Assembly: GCF_036588685.1 (NCBI RefSeq)
Contig: NC_086374.1
Span: 63,920,457-63,984,456, forward strand
Direction: 5' to 3'
DNA from: Mytilus trossulus
Taxonomy: Eukaryota > Mollusca > Bivalvia > Mytilida > Mytilidae
DNA: 64,000 nucleotides
Shown: one piece after another, positions 46,765 through 60,058 of the stretch
How positions within the stretch are numbered: the stretch's first letter is position 1
How the letters are laid out: the number at the start of each line of letters is the position of its first letter
The notes under the pieces: model-generated
Databases searched by the model: none
Seen by the model: the letters and a program-made list of their open reading frames with translations, nothing else
Told to the model about the DNA's origin: nothing
Made by a program: the position numbers and the translations under genes

Positions 46765-49700
46765 TTAAATGTTAATAATATTATTCTCATTTGAATTAAA
46801 TATAAATAAAGGTGTAGACTGAACTAAGAACTTCTGTACTTTGTCAGGTTGCATAGGCATGTAAAGTAAAGAATTTAATATAGTTTCCTTCAGCACTACA
46901 TTAGAATAAACACGACTAAGCCCTGCTTCTTTTGAGATATTCTTCATCATATTTGCAAGTTGTCTTTCCCCTAAGGGACGTGATGTGTACCAACTGTCAT
47001 CAGTCATAGATTTCTGACACCTAGGTTGTTGGAAGAAGTCTTCAGAAGCTTTATTACGCTTTGTTAAGTATTTCATCAAGGAGGCAACTGGACAATAAAT
47101 GTCTCTAGTTGCGACCATTTTTGGACTGACTTCACCAGGTTGTCTATTCGGATCCTTTATCTCTACATATTCCATTCCATTGTCATCAGTCTTAAAAACA
47201 AACATATGAGTTCTATAATCACGTTGTTTTAGACAATTTTTGTATGTAAAATTAAGAGTCAAATCAAGCCACACTTTGTTCTGCAATCCTTTTGGAGTGT
47301 TGATGGTTAAAACTGGTGATCTTGTTAACTTTGTCATGTCTTCTCCTGAAATTGGGGGTGGTAAGGTTTTCTTCACAACTTCCATTTTTATTTTCCGCAT
47401 CATAGCTTTGAAGACATTGTTTGATTTATGAAATTCATGATCAGTGAATAAGGATAATGACCTATTACAAGGGTAAGTAGTCAGGTGACGGTTAATGGAA
47501 GCTCTGATGCCTCGGAATGAGTTTGTTGCGTATAATTTACCATCAGCTGTTCTTAATTCAGCATAAAATTTTTCAAGTCTTTCATCAAGAAGTTTTACGG
47601 ATAAATCTTCAAAATTTGGATCAAATTCCCTTTGTTTCAACCATTCTGAAAGGAAAATAGTATGACTATCAATGTGACACATAAAATGAAAACAGTAACA
47701 ACACTTAAAATTGATATATAAAACAGTTTTCTATGTATATATACCAACTTAATAATTAACCTATATGCATTGTGATTAGTTTTTTATAATCATGTCAAAT
47801 TTCTATATAAGTCGAGGTGTTTTTCTTGACTAATTGTATAAGGGAATGCTCAGAAACAAATGTTTAGAAAGCTGATGATGTTAAAAAAAAATACTTGGGA
47901 TACATTGTACTACATAACCAAATAGGACATGAAAGGAGGACCAAACCATCTGATCTTTGCATTGACTGAAAAAGTTGCAAATGTTATGCTCCATCCAAAA
48001 TCTATCACCATGCCTATATATCACATATTTTCAGTACCCTTATATGGTATAAAAATGGTCACTAAATTTTATATGGAGCAAGAGTGTAGCTGTGAATTAA
48101 ATATTTTGACCAAGATGTGATGTCACAACCAATCAAATTTTATAAAATCTAGATGGTAGGATATCATAAACAAAAATGAATTAGATTTTTTTACTGAAAA
48201 ACGGACAACTGCTCTATTCTGTGAAGACTAAAAAAACAAAAGAAGCATGCTATACAATGGTCACATTATTGTTGTAAATAAATTCTTAAAAATTTTCTTG
48301 GTTTCACAAGTATTTAATATACTCATTATTCATTGTTTGTAGCTTGTCTTTTCGTGAAATTTTTTAAAAAACTTATTTAATCTTAAAAAGAACAGCTTTA
48401 GCATCCAAAAATTGAAAAGCTTTCTATTAAAAAATGGGTTTCCAATATCTGTTGTAAAATGAGTGATTGGGTCAGAAAAAAATGTCCTTATAAAACCACC
48501 TAACTGTACCGAAATTGTTGTTAAAAGCTTGGACTGTTGATATTTAGAGAGATTGATTTCTCCTAGCACATTACATGATATACAAATGATATATATGTAC
48601 TGAGTCCTACTTCAGATGTTGAATAACTATATATAAACAATAGTTAACCTTGAACAAAACTATATGTGGTACTGTAATACAAAACAAATTGACATAACAC
48701 AAACTAACCCTTGAATGTACTAACTCCCCATCTTGTTTGCCTATTTGTACCTCTTGTTGTTTCAATGTCCATCAAGGCATCTATTTCCCTGTCATTCATT
48801 ACAGGAAATCTTATACCAAGGGGTTCCTGTCCACTTCTACTGGTCTCTGAATCCTCCTCTGCTTCCAAATCAGAGTAGTTGTCCTCTAACAGACTGGTAC
48901 AAGCTTTAAAATAAAGTAGTTAAATTGATAGTCACACTTACTTTCTTTAACAAGACCTATCAGTACATATACTAAAGTAAGTGTATCTCTGATGAATGTA
49001 CATGATTTCATTTATTCAGAACTTTTGAGAAGGTTTAAATCATTATAAGTTTTGTGGTAATTCTAAGGCACATCCTACATTTTGCAATGCTATTTTGTAT
49101 TGCTGCATGGTGTCTGAATACATATCCAGAATAATTATATACTCTCGAGTCAAAAGTCAGTAATTTCAAAATAGTCTATTAATGGACTGAACATTGCATA
49201 CTGACCTTTAAATCTTTTTTGTACTTTTTAGTTAGATTGCTGGCTCATTGAAGTATACTGCACATGTTTTGCCCTTGTATTCCTATCAACTAATTTCAAC
49301 ATGGTTTTATTCAACATTTATCATATGATTAATTTTATAATGCAGTACTGAGTTCAAACAATAGTCTATTCAATTTATCAAAGCATGCCATATATATAAT
49401 ATAGATATACAGTAGTGGTACAATCAATAAGGACCCAGAAACAAGCTATTTTTATTGGTCTCTAAGTATTGTAGTACCAAAAACAGTTGTTGTATTGCAT
49501 TATTTACCATACAAAAGCATATAGCTATATTTCAGAGAACAAAAAAATCTGGATGTTCATACTTCAACATCATTAGTTGGTTAAAGGCTTGTTTTGACTT
49601 TAGACACAAAGAATTACATACATGTATATAAAAACAAACTAGAGGCTCTAAAGAGCCTGTGTGGCTCACCTTGGTATATATGTGAATTAAACAAAGGAAG

Positions 49701-52700
49701 CTGACAGTTCATGACAAAATTGTGTTTAGGTGATTGCGATGAGTTTGTACATCTTACTTTACTGAACATTCTTGCTGCTTACAATTATCCCTATCTATAA
49801 TGAACTTGTCAGTGTAGTTTCAGTGGAAAATGTTAGTAAAAATTTACAAATTTTATGAAAATTGTTAAAAATTGATTGTAAAGGACAATAACTTCTTAGG
49901 GGGTCAATTGACCATTTTGGTCATTTTGAATTATTTTTGAGTCCTAAATTGCTGTACATTATTGCTGTGTACAGTTTATCTCTATCTATAATAATATTCA
50001 AGATAATAACCAAAAACAGTAAAATTTCCTTAAAATTACCAATTTAGGGGCAGCAACCCAACAATGGGTTGTCTGATTCATCTGAAAATTTCAGGGCAGA
50101 TAGATCTTGACCTGATAAACAATTTAACCCCCGACAGATTTGCTCTTAATGCTTAATGTTTTTGAGTTATAAGCCAAAAACTGCATTTTACCCCTATGTT
50201 CTATTTCAAGCCGTAGCGGCCATCTTGGTTGGTTTGCCCCATCACAAAACACAAATTTTAAACTAGATAGCCAAATAATGATTCTGACTATATTTGACAA
50301 AATTTGGCCCAGTAGTTTCAGAGAAGAAAATTTCTGTAAAAGTTAACTAAGATTTACGAAAAATTGTTAAAAATTGACTATAAAGGGCAATAACTCCTAA
50401 AGGGGTCAACTGACCATTTTGGTCATGTTGACTTATTTGTAATTCTTACTTTGCTGAACATTTACAGTTTATCTCCATCTATAATAATATTCAAGATAAT
50501 AACCAAAAACAGTAAAATTTCTTTAAAATTACCAATTTAGGGGCAGCAACCCAACAATGTGTTGTCTGATTCATCTGAAAATTTCAGGGCAGAAAGATCT
50601 TGACCAGATAAACAATTTTACCCCATGTCAGATTTGCTCTTAATGCTTTAGTTTTTGAGTTATTAGCCAAAAACTGCATTTTACCCTATATTCTATTTTT
50701 AGCCATGGCGGTCATCTTGTTTGTTTGGCTGGGTCTAAAAACACAAATTTTAAACTAGATGGCCTAATAATGATTCTGGCTATATTTGATAAAATTTGGC
50801 CAAGTAGTTTCAGAGAAGAAGATTTTTGTAAAAGTTAACTAAGATTTACGAAAAATGGTTAAAAATTGACTAAAAAGGGCAATAACTCCTAAAGGGGTCA
50901 ACTGACCATTTTGGTCCTGTTGACTTATTTGTAAATCTTACTTTGCTGAACATTATTGCTGTTTACAGTTTATCTTTATCTATAATAATATTAAAGATAA
51001 TTACCAAAAACAGTAAAATTTCTTTAAAATTACCAATTTAGGGGCAGCAACCCAACAATGGGTTGTCTGATTCATCTGAAAATTTCAGGTCAGATATAAC
51101 TTGACCTGATAAACAATTTTAGCCCATGTCAGATTTGCTCTAAATGCTTTGGTTTTCGAGTTATAGGCCAAAAAGTGCATTTTACCCCTATGTTCTATTT
51201 TTAGCCATGGCGGCCATCTTGGTTGGGTGGCCGGGTAAAAAAACACAAATTTTAAACTAGATACATCAATGATGATTGTGGCTAAGTTTGGTTTAATTTG
51301 GCACAGTAGTTTCAGGAGAAGATTTTTGTAAAAGTTAACGACAGACGACGGACAATGGACGCCAAGTGATGAGAAAAGCTCACTTGGCCCTTCGGGCCCC
51401 GTGAGCTAAAAAGGTAGTATTTGAGGGTCTTGGTGGGTTTTACAGAAAAAGAGATTTACAGGCAAAACAAGCAGACTAAAGGTTAAAAAAAAGTATTCAG
51501 AAAAATAAAAATAGAGAATAAAGGACCTAAACTATAACCAATAGAGAAAAATGTAATAAATAAATAAAGAATACAAAACTGAAGCACCCCAATCTACACT
51601 CACATTTTCTATGTTCTCTTTTAAGTTTTTACTATCCCACACATCATTTTTTTTTCATAACCTACTTCTCATATGAAATGGATATCAAGACTTGCCTCCC
51701 ATACACCACAAATTGTTCCATTTTAATACACAATAGTCACTAATAAAATACTTGAGTTTTCTCCCCATTAAGACTGTGTAAGTTGTGGTTTAGAATATTT
51801 GTAAGCAAACATTTCATGGAATAACAATTTAACAAAAGAAAAAAATCAATCTATAAAAACAATGATATTAGGAACACATTACACTGCTTATCCCATTTAT
51901 TGGACTGGGGAAAAAAATGGTAGCATAGAGGCTTAACTCCTGGTCCAATGCATAATAAAAGTTCATTCTTTACATCAATATACATGAAGTATGCAAAAAT
52001 AAAATATACTACAGTGTTTAACCAGACTTTTGGCAGACTCATAAAAGTACCCTATCAATTATTGTTTTTACCTTTTTCTTCTGAGTGGGAACTGTTGTAT
52101 GCAATCAGATCTGCTTGTAAGGGAACCTGAAACAAAAATATCAATATATAAATTATACTTTTAATTCTAGCATTTCACCTCAAAAGGATATGATATGCTG
52201 CAATGCAATATATTGAAGCAGGAGAAATTACACTTGTATTGTGTGATTCTGTTAAGTATATATATAAAACAATGTATGCAACAAGACAATTTTCATAAAA
52301 CATTATTGCAGCAACATATTATCCAACTATTCATCAAACTAAATTGGATAAGGTAGATTCATCATGTTCATGGTTTACTGCTACCTTGTACATTTAAAAA
52401 ATCGTAGTACACTATCAGTTTGGAATAGCAAGAATTGTACCCATTAGGGCGCTACTGAGGCAATTTTCTATAAATTTGATATTTCCAAGGGACATAACTC
52501 TTTTTTGAAAAGTCAATCAGCCACCATTATAAAATTTACTGCTATTTTTTTGAAGTTTTTGCAGTTTGGATTTTTATAAAAACTTTATAATATTATCAAA
52601 GAAGTGTTGAGAAAAATTATTATTTATAACTACATTTTGTCCTTTTGTACATCTATAACCATGATGAACATTAGAGATAGAAATTTCGACATTTTTTTTT

Positions 52701-55700
52701 AAGATTGAGTTGTTTCCCTTTATAGTTATTATAATTAATTTGGGCATATGTTTTTACTCTTTAATGTTTAAAAATAGTAAAACAGTCTCCAATCTAAGCC
52801 CAAGAATTTGCATCAAAATGATGTTGAACAAAAAGAGAACTTATCTTCTGCACCACTTAGAAAACACAATATTTTCAAATTAAACTGTCACATCAATTAT
52901 ATTATGTTAGTTCACAGATGCCACATGGTTTCTTTCTCAATTTATAGGTGACAATTGCAAGAAGAGATTAAAATAAATACACAATAAATTTATCTTTTTT
53001 TTTCTTATATACGTGATTTAGAATTTTTTACAAAATTTTTTTTTTCTCAATAAATTGCAAGATTAAAATTAAAATTAAAAACATATTTAAAAATAATTGG
53101 GTTTTCAAATTAATCTATCTGAAAAGTCAGGATAAACAACATCAAGAATATTTCCAAAAAAATTTAATTAAACACAAAAAATTCCGAAAAAGGGGAAGGG
53201 TCAACCCCACATGGGCCTGTGCATTTTCCTAAAGCTTTTAAAGTTTAAAAATTATGTGTTTTAAACATCTGTTTCTTGTAATAATATCAGTCGCCTTATC
53301 AGAATGAAATGACAGATTTATAGTCCTACTTAACCATTTTATAATTGAGAGAAGATATGAAATTTTCACTTTCTTGTGCATGGATGTTGGACTGAAAACT
53401 AATCGAAGAAAAACAGAAAAAGAATTTACTTTCATTGTTAAAATAGTTTTTGAAGCCCTAAAATTTAAGAGGTTATTGTTGATGATGCAGATCATAGCAT
53501 GGGTAGTTTGTAGTGAAGATTGGCAGTCTTTTTTAGTCACTGACAAATTTTTGTATTACATGTATGTGAAATATAATGCCTGTGCTGTTCGTTTTGAAAA
53601 TCCTATAAAAAAAGAAGATGTGGTATTATTGCAATGAGACAACTATCCACAAAAAAACAAAATGACACAGACATTAACAACTATAGGTCACTGTACAGCC
53701 ATCAACAATGAGCAAAGCCCATACCACATAGTCAGCTATAAAAGGCCCAGATAAGACAATATAAAACAATTCAAACCAGAAAACTAACGGCCTTATTTAT
53801 GTAGAAAAATGAAAAAAAAACAAATATGTAACACATAAACAAACAATAACCACTGAATTTACAGGCTCCTGATTTGGGACAGGCACATACATAAATAATG
53901 TGGACAGGTTACACATGTAAGCGGGATCCCAACCCTCCCCCTAACATGGGACAGTGGTATAGCAACATAGTGTGTTTTTATGAGTTCAAATTTTAGTACA
54001 ATGTCCAAACTTTCAAGGCATAATTATTTTCCATATTAGCATCATATTTTCATTCTTTTCCAATCATACACATGAATTCAAATTTATACATTTATTAAGA
54101 GTTTCTAAGTTATTTTTGCTGAGCATTTTGATTTTCCATATCAACTGATACATTGTGAAACAATGTACTTATAACTTACAAGAAGTCTTTATCTCTATGA
54201 CAAACTTCAAATAGATTTATTGTTACTGCATACATGCAATATTTAGCACTTACTGAAATACATTTCTTAATATACTGATGGTCATCTTCTGGTGACTTTC
54301 TTTTGTGGCCAACTGTAGATTCTGCACTGTTTGATGTATGTTTCTTTTCATCATGTTCATGGCTAACAAACTGTTTTAAATTGGGAAATCTCATAATCAG
54401 AGGAGAATTCTCATCTCCTATTTCTTTACCACATGTCTGACCTGTATCATAACCAGTATCAACTGGTTCTACTTTCACTTTAGTTGTCCCTTCACTATCA
54501 ATACTTTCACATGTATTTGAGTGGTAACTGTTATTTTCCTCAACTAGCTGGTTTTCTGTTTTAACTGGTACCTGTATAACTTTCAATGACTCTCCTTCTT
54601 TACACACCATCATTACTGGTATTGGTTGAATACAAGTAACAATTGTGTCCGTTGGGTTTTCTTGTTCTATTGTTGGTTGGTAATTCTTTGTCTTATCTAA
54701 AATTAAAAGTCACATTAATCATGTTAATTTCTTTAAATTTTCTTGTTCTGAAAGACAATATGACTATGAAGAAGCCAAAAGGAACTACAACTTGGAAATT
54801 GTTCTTCATATATATAAAAATATAAAAATAGGTACATTGTACATTTATCATAAATGCACTATAAACAGAGACAATTGCAAATGTGTGATACTTTTAAAAG
54901 TATTCCAATGAAAAATTCAACAAACGGATATTTTTTTTAATTTGAAAATATTATAGCAGTTTTTTATTTATAATTTCTGCATTATCGAAATTTTTAAATC
55001 ATACAATTAATAATTTTTTTCCATTCCGTTAAAGTGACGAGCTTTGATTTTGCCATTTGTTTGGGAACTTTCTGTTTTGAATTTTTTGTTGATCTTCGGT
55101 ACTTTTGTGATTTTACTTTTGTGAAAGTAATAATCTGTAGAAAAATGTGTAGTAAACATGTTGAAGTGTACATATACTAATATATATGGTAGCTAAATTA
55201 GAAAATTTATGACACAAATTAGTTCTAAATCATATAATCATCTTATTTATAACTCGTAATGATGCCAAATTAATGAATGAATTGATGTTGCTGTGAGTTA
55301 TATAATATTTACTTGTACTTTCTTTCACTACTGATTCTTTATAACAGGGAAAATTCTCTTTCGTCATACAACTAGGATTTTCAATACAAATGAAACTACT
55401 GGATGATGGGTCTTTCTGAGGAGACTTTGACTTAGTACTTAATGCAGCTTTAGTCTTCTCTTTTTCAATATTTTGTAAACTATCGGAATAGAGTTTTTCT
55501 TGAGGTATATTTTCCTTTCTTGGCCATTTTGGAATCATGGTGTCTTTGAATTTACCAGTTTTATTAGGCTGCGAACAACTAATCAACCATTCACCACTTG
55601 AAGATCGACCAATCAAAAGTTTCCCAGGAGGTAGGGTATAAAAATGTTCCCCGCAAAAGTCATTTCTTTTCTTCATTAAATTGTCAACCACATCTTGATT

Positions 55701-56462
55701 CTGAATTATTATATCCTGTTTAATATTGTCAGGGGCTGATAGTAACGAGCACTCTTTTTCCGCCATTTTATATAAATTTTTATCTTTTTCCGTACCAGTA
55801 AGATCATTGCGATAACAATGTTGTCTTATTGTAAGCTGAAAGTCCTCACTAGTAAGGCTATATTTCAACTCCTCAAGTAAAGTTTCATTTGCTGGACTAA
55901 TAACAATATCTATTTCAGACAATGGCTGTTTATATTTAAATTGCTGACCTTCTAAAAGGCCATGTTCGTCTATAACTATATGAGTAGTACTCGTTGTTGA
56001 GTCTGTGAAAGTGTGTAGTAAAGGTAGCCTTATTTCCATGAATTCAAATGTTGGATGAGTCATTACAAGTGATATTGGAAAGGGAAGTAATTCAGATGTC
56101 ATCTGATTACACATCCCTGATACAGCTTTTGGTTGCTTTCTTATTTTATTGTATAAAAGTTTCGAATAACTAGAAAACTGATTTTTATTTTTAGTACCAG
56201 TTATAGTACTGTTCTGAAAATGATTAGCAATTCGACTATTTGTCATTTTTGTAGATAAAGCATCTGCAGACCAAGTTTGTGGTTTATGAGAATTGAACAC
56301 ACATCCACTGTCAGAGTCATTCAAACTGTCAGGTGTCCCATCATTATATGGTGTAATATACATTTCAAATCTATTTTCATCGTCCATTTCACTGTTGATG
56401 TCTTGATTCCTTAAATTAACACCAATGTTCTCACAAGAGAAATCTAGTTCACTGGTTTCCAT
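46765..56462 (-). CDS. DUF3504 (Crypton-derived) domain protein, 5 coding exons
   Basis: Minus-strand exons 56462-55313, 54696-54254, 52126-52072, 48903-48709 and 47645-46765 have GT-AG borders and compatible phases, giving 907 aa. An in-frame TGA lies five codons before the ATG. Residues 1-590 are polar and low in recognisable domains (acidic patches, KRKSPEDDHQ near the end of exon 2 as a possible nuclear signal). From about 595 the sequence is RWGVSTFKEWLKQREFD, FYAELRTADGKLYATNSFRG, IRASINRHLTTYPCNRSLSL, then KGLQNKVWLDLTLNF, YCPVASLMKYLTKRN and WYTSRPLGERQLANMMKNIS. This is the DUF3504 arrangement of KIAA1958, ZMYM2/3/4 and QRICH1, derived from a Crypton tyrosine recombinase. The usual terminal GH...Y region of active recombinases is not visible; the end reads QPDKVQKFLVQSTP. 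A nuclear, DNA-associated role is inferred from relatives only. The long intron 3 holds a family B element. Confidence 0.85.
49630..51415 (+). mobile_element. Family B element with three internal modules, intronic
   Basis: Left terminus actagaggctctaaagagcc, tgtgtggctcacc; right terminus gagaaaagctcacttggccc, ttcgggccccgtgagctaaa. The termini share gctcac/gtgagc inverted. The interior consists of about three 490-500-bp modules (landmark aatgatgattctg/aataatgattctg at 50272, 50763 and 51264). Each holds ggggcagcaacccaacaatg, gatcttgaccngataaacaa and ccatggcggtcatctt. I recognise it as one of the most abundant bivalve repeats. No ORF. Confidence 0.8.
52435..52810. repeat. Probable dispersed repeat
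   Basis: The block tagggcgctactgaggcaat, tccaagggacataactcttt and gtcaatcagccaccattata resembles repeats I associate with bivalve introns. It is a single copy in this window, so support is limited. Confidence 0.35.
53630..53985 (+). repeat. Dispersed repeat (gagacaactatccac family)
   Basis: gcaatgagacaactatccac, cagacattaacaactatagg, cagccatcaacaatgagcaa, gggacaggcacatac and gcgggatcccaaccctcccc are landmarks of a highly repeated mussel sequence. It lies in intron 2 of the DUF3504 gene. The family end also appears at 10435-10555 in the opposite sense. Confidence 0.7.
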
Positions 56463-56832
56463 ATTTCTAATAAATCATATCCTTCAGCTTCTTTCTTGTG
56501 TATAACATAATGTAAGATTATCTCACTGAAATAAAATCAAAGCATAACAGTATAAAAGTTACATATATATTTACTTGAAAATCACCAATAATTGTAAGTT
56601 CTCCTGACATTTTAAGTTTTCTTACTGTAATCTTCTGACTTCTTATAGCTTACACTAATAAATCATTTTTTGTTATAAAATACCAAGACGAACTTGATTG
56701 ATTATTTCGTTTATACATTGCAGAACTAACCTTTGTACATTGTACATTGTATATCATTCAATGAGATTTTTTCTTACATTTGCAATATCAAATTTAATTT
56801 GTATAAAAATACAAAACCTATGAGCAGTGTTT

Positions 56833-56912
56833 TGTTTGAAATATTACAAGGTTTGTGTTCTGTTTGAAATATTACAAGGTTAGTGTTCTGTTTGAAATAT
56901 TACAAAGTTTAA
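56833..56912. repeat. Short tandem repeat, three units of 35 bp
   Basis: gtttgaaatattacaaggtt plus gtgttct is repeated three times upstream of the DUF3504 gene, with small differences. Confidence 0.75.
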
Positions 56913-57109
56913 AAAACAAACATAATACATTTTGTACAGTTGATAATATGTAAAAAAATAAATGTGGAAGTGTCACCTAAAAAAAGTTTTTTAAATTCTG
57001 GAAGGAAGAACTGAAAATTTAAACTATCCAGGATTGGCTCCAACACTAGGTCCCCCCTCCACCGCTGTTCCCTGATTCCTACACTACTATCAAAGCTGGT
57101 TTTAATCAT

Positions 57110-58430
57110 AACCTATTAAGTCTTGTTTTAGAAAGAGATTTCAAAAGTTACTTTTTGAAACAAGAAGTTGATAAGTTACTTGAACAATTTATGACAACGA
57201 AAATTAACACTAATTTAATATTTCAGGTCATATATATATATGGTGATAATATAATGTATTAGTTAATTTTTCATGTTTTTATTTGTATTAGCTGGTAATT
57301 CAGATTTAGAACTCTCAGTCAGAAAAGTAAATTATTATTTATCATGTTTATTCTCCCTGTAAAAACATATTGACTATTCAATTAATATCATTAAAATGAA
57401 GATGTAAGGCTAATCCCTCCCAGATTATCATATAGGTTTAAACATTTTCATTCTCCTTTGAAATAAGTGGTAGAAGGACATTTAAATACTTTTATAAAAT
57501 AATGTACTTTCTTAAAATATTGACATTAAAATAAAGTAGATTGCAATTTATGAGGGTAAATATTAATGATTTTTTTCCTGATTTAAAGAAATATAATTTT
57601 GCAGTCTTTAAATTTCTACGAGGCAAATGTCAACAAACTTCTAATATATTCATCAAATGTTATTTTAAAAAAATTATCTAATCATGCTAATTGTAATTTA
57701 GACCAAAGCAAAACAGGCTTAAACACTTATAAATTTATCAATTAATTTGTACTTCACAAACACCATTGCTTTGAATTAGTTCATTTTAACTCCAAACGAT
57801 ATTAATATCACTTTCCTATTAAATTTGATCTAAAATAGCATTAAATGACAGTTGACCTTATTATAAGTCAACATGGTCAACATCTTCTTATTAATATATC
57901 CATTTTTTCCTGATTTTTTTATTACAAGTGAAGAATAAAAGCTTGTTTTTCTTTAAAATATTGTGATTTTCATATTATATACATTGTACATGTACATAAA
58001 GATGTACATGCATTGTTAGAAAAAAGCCTCTGACAATAGTATTTACTGGGATGGCATTGTAAAAAAAATGTAGTTCAAAATAAATTGACAAAGTTAAATT
58101 TGTCTTTTGTTTTCCAGCAGTAGTGTACTTCATTCCTACAACAATAACAAGGAAAGAGTTATTTCCCTTTAGCATAATTAGGGCCACTATATTGTTCAAG
58201 AAGGTACTAGTTCATTGTACTGTTTTCTACAAGCAATTTTGCTCTGTTAGAAATTATTGTGGCTCTGTCCTTTTTGTTTTTATTGAAAATGCGATTCATC
58301 TATAGATATGAATATAGTATGTGGGGGACCAGGCAATCATTTGTTATATATCTACATTAATATGAGGCAAGTATTACCTAGCTGTGAATGGGGACAAAGT
58401 CTGTATGAATTATTTTTTTTGTAACTTAAA
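57110..58430. other. Gene-free upstream region of the DUF3504 gene
   Basis: No exon-like ORF or recognised repeat. Upstream non-coding exons or a promoter of the minus-strand gene may lie here or nearer 56.5 kb. A good acceptor (ttttatttcag on minus, about 56524) sits 60 bp before the ATG, which suggests a non-coding first exon farther upstream. Confidence 0.35.
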
Positions 58431-58779
58431 TATTTTTTTTAAAAAGAAACAGAAATACCGTAACGTTTCCGATTTTGGTTCTGTTGTTAGGGATTTTACT
58501 TGTGACTTTATTCAAGTTATGACGTCAAGTTCAATGTAAACAAAGAAATGCAATGCATCAGGTAATGTCAATTCATATCAAAGACAAAGAATTATCAAAA
58601 TTGAAAAATTGGTATTGTGTTAACATGCTTAAGTCCCTATATTTTACTAGACTATACTCAAAGTCTCACTTTTTAATGATGTAAACAGTAATGCATGATA
58701 AAATCCTAACCCCAAAATAGATCATGAACTTATACATTTTAAAATTATTTAAACATATAAAATAACAAATATTTTTGGA

Positions 58780-58935
58780 TGCCGATTTGACTATACTGAG
58801 TGCCGATTTGACTATACTGAGTGCCGATTTGACTATACTGAGTGCCGATTTGACTATACTGAGTGCCAATTTGACCAGGTGCAGATTTGACTTTTTCTAT
58901 GGGTGCCGATTTGACCAGGTGCCGATTTGACTTGT
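58780..58935. repeat. 21-bp tandem repeat (gccgatttgactatactgagt)n
   Basis: Four near-perfect 21-bp units at 58780-58864 are followed by shorter related units (gtgccgatttgaccag). The unit length is a multiple of three, so the minus strand reads ALSIVKS repeats, a composition effect without other support for coding. Confidence 0.9.
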
Positions 58936-59082
58936 TCCTGTATCAATGACAAACAATGACATGAATGAGCCACATAGAAGATAAGATTGTTAGTGTTTGT
59001 GTGTATATGATTACATAAGGCACCAACAGACTAATGGTCTTATTTTGCAATAATCTTCATTTTGCTTTGGTACCACTCATGG

Positions 59083-59195
59083 TAGTCCGAGATTACTCTG
59101 ACATCCAACACTGTTTTGTCCAGGTAGTCCGAGATTACTCTGACGCCCTGCGAATGTTTTGCCAAACGATGTAAATTATCTCGGACTACACTTAT
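59083..59195. repeat. Palindromic repeat with tagtccgagatta ends
   Basis: tagtccgagattactctgac occurs twice directly (59083, 59125), and aattatctcggacta at about 59178-59192 is the inverted partner. Probably a MITE end plus a rearranged second copy. Confidence 0.65.
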
Positions 59196-59648
59196 GGCTT
59201 TTTCAAACTGCTCCACACTAGACAGGACAACAAACGAGCACAGTTACCAACGGTTAGATTTATTGCAAATTTGAATGTATATATAAGATGATAAAATTTT
59301 AAAAACTAAAATCTTTTTATACCTGTGTGTTTCAACTGTTTGTCTTGTTGATTCGTTTTATGGACCATTCTTTTTGTTGAATTTTCATTTTAAAAAAAGG
59401 GGGTACTAAGATTTATACAAAGCTGTTGTAGCCTTGGACAGAAGTTATTTCAAACCGAAGGAACACATAATTCGTTCTTATTCTTCCGATTCGATCGTCT
59501 GTCTCATTAAATATTTATCTGACTTTTTCACCTTCACAATAAAAAACGTCTAACAAATCCCCCAAAGACCAATATTACATTTCACAAAAAATAAAAGACG
59601 ACGTCCATTATTTCGTTAGTTTCTATTTCACTGATGCGAGAAAGATAT

Positions 59649-59872
59649 GAGGCCCCTCATGGGGGGTCCTAGTAATCACATAATCACCATTTGTTTGCCA
59701 ATATAATCACATAATCATTAAATATTTGCTTATCTTTAGTAATCAAATAATCATAAACTAAAAATACAGTCCTAGGTAATCAAATAATCATGAAATATTT
59801 GGCTTAATAATCAAATAATCATTAAAAAAACGGCCAAGTAATCACATAATCAAAAACCCCATGAGGGCCCTC
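59649..59872. mobile_element. MITE with GC-rich palindromic ends and taatca units (224 bp)
   Basis: Ends gaggcccctcatgggg and ccccatgagggccctc are inverted. The exact 6-bp sequence agatat flanks it (59643-59648, 59873-59878). Inside are about seven spaced units of the form taatca(c/a)ataatca, mostly direct. No ORF. Confidence 0.8.
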
Positions 59873-59943
59873 AGATATGTGTGACTGTCTCAGATCCCCC
59901 TATATACCTTTATATAATAATGTGTTATATTAAGTCTACCTAC

Positions 59944-60058
59944 GTGTTTCCAAACGCAGAAGACCAGTTTGCTCCTCTATATTTGGCTCTGGTTCATCGT
60001 CACTAACTAGATTTGTGCTACTTCCGGTTTTAAAGGTGTATTTGTGAGCCAAAATTTG
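59944..60058 (-). CDS. Possible orphan coding exon
   Basis: Minus-strand frame ILAHKYTFKTGSSTNLVSDD, EPEPNIEEQTGLLRLET runs from an acceptor-like ttttttcccag to a donor (GTAGGT at 59943). Its acidic, low-AT codons differ from the surrounding repeats. No partner exon was identified with confidence; it could be a 5' exon of a gene extending either way, or chance. Confidence 0.35.

Noticed and set aside
58666..58869. Minus-strand ORF with repeated ALSIVKS peptide
   Set aside because: It is a by-product of the 21-bp tandem repeat; unit length divisible by three opens the frame, and there is no splice or start context.
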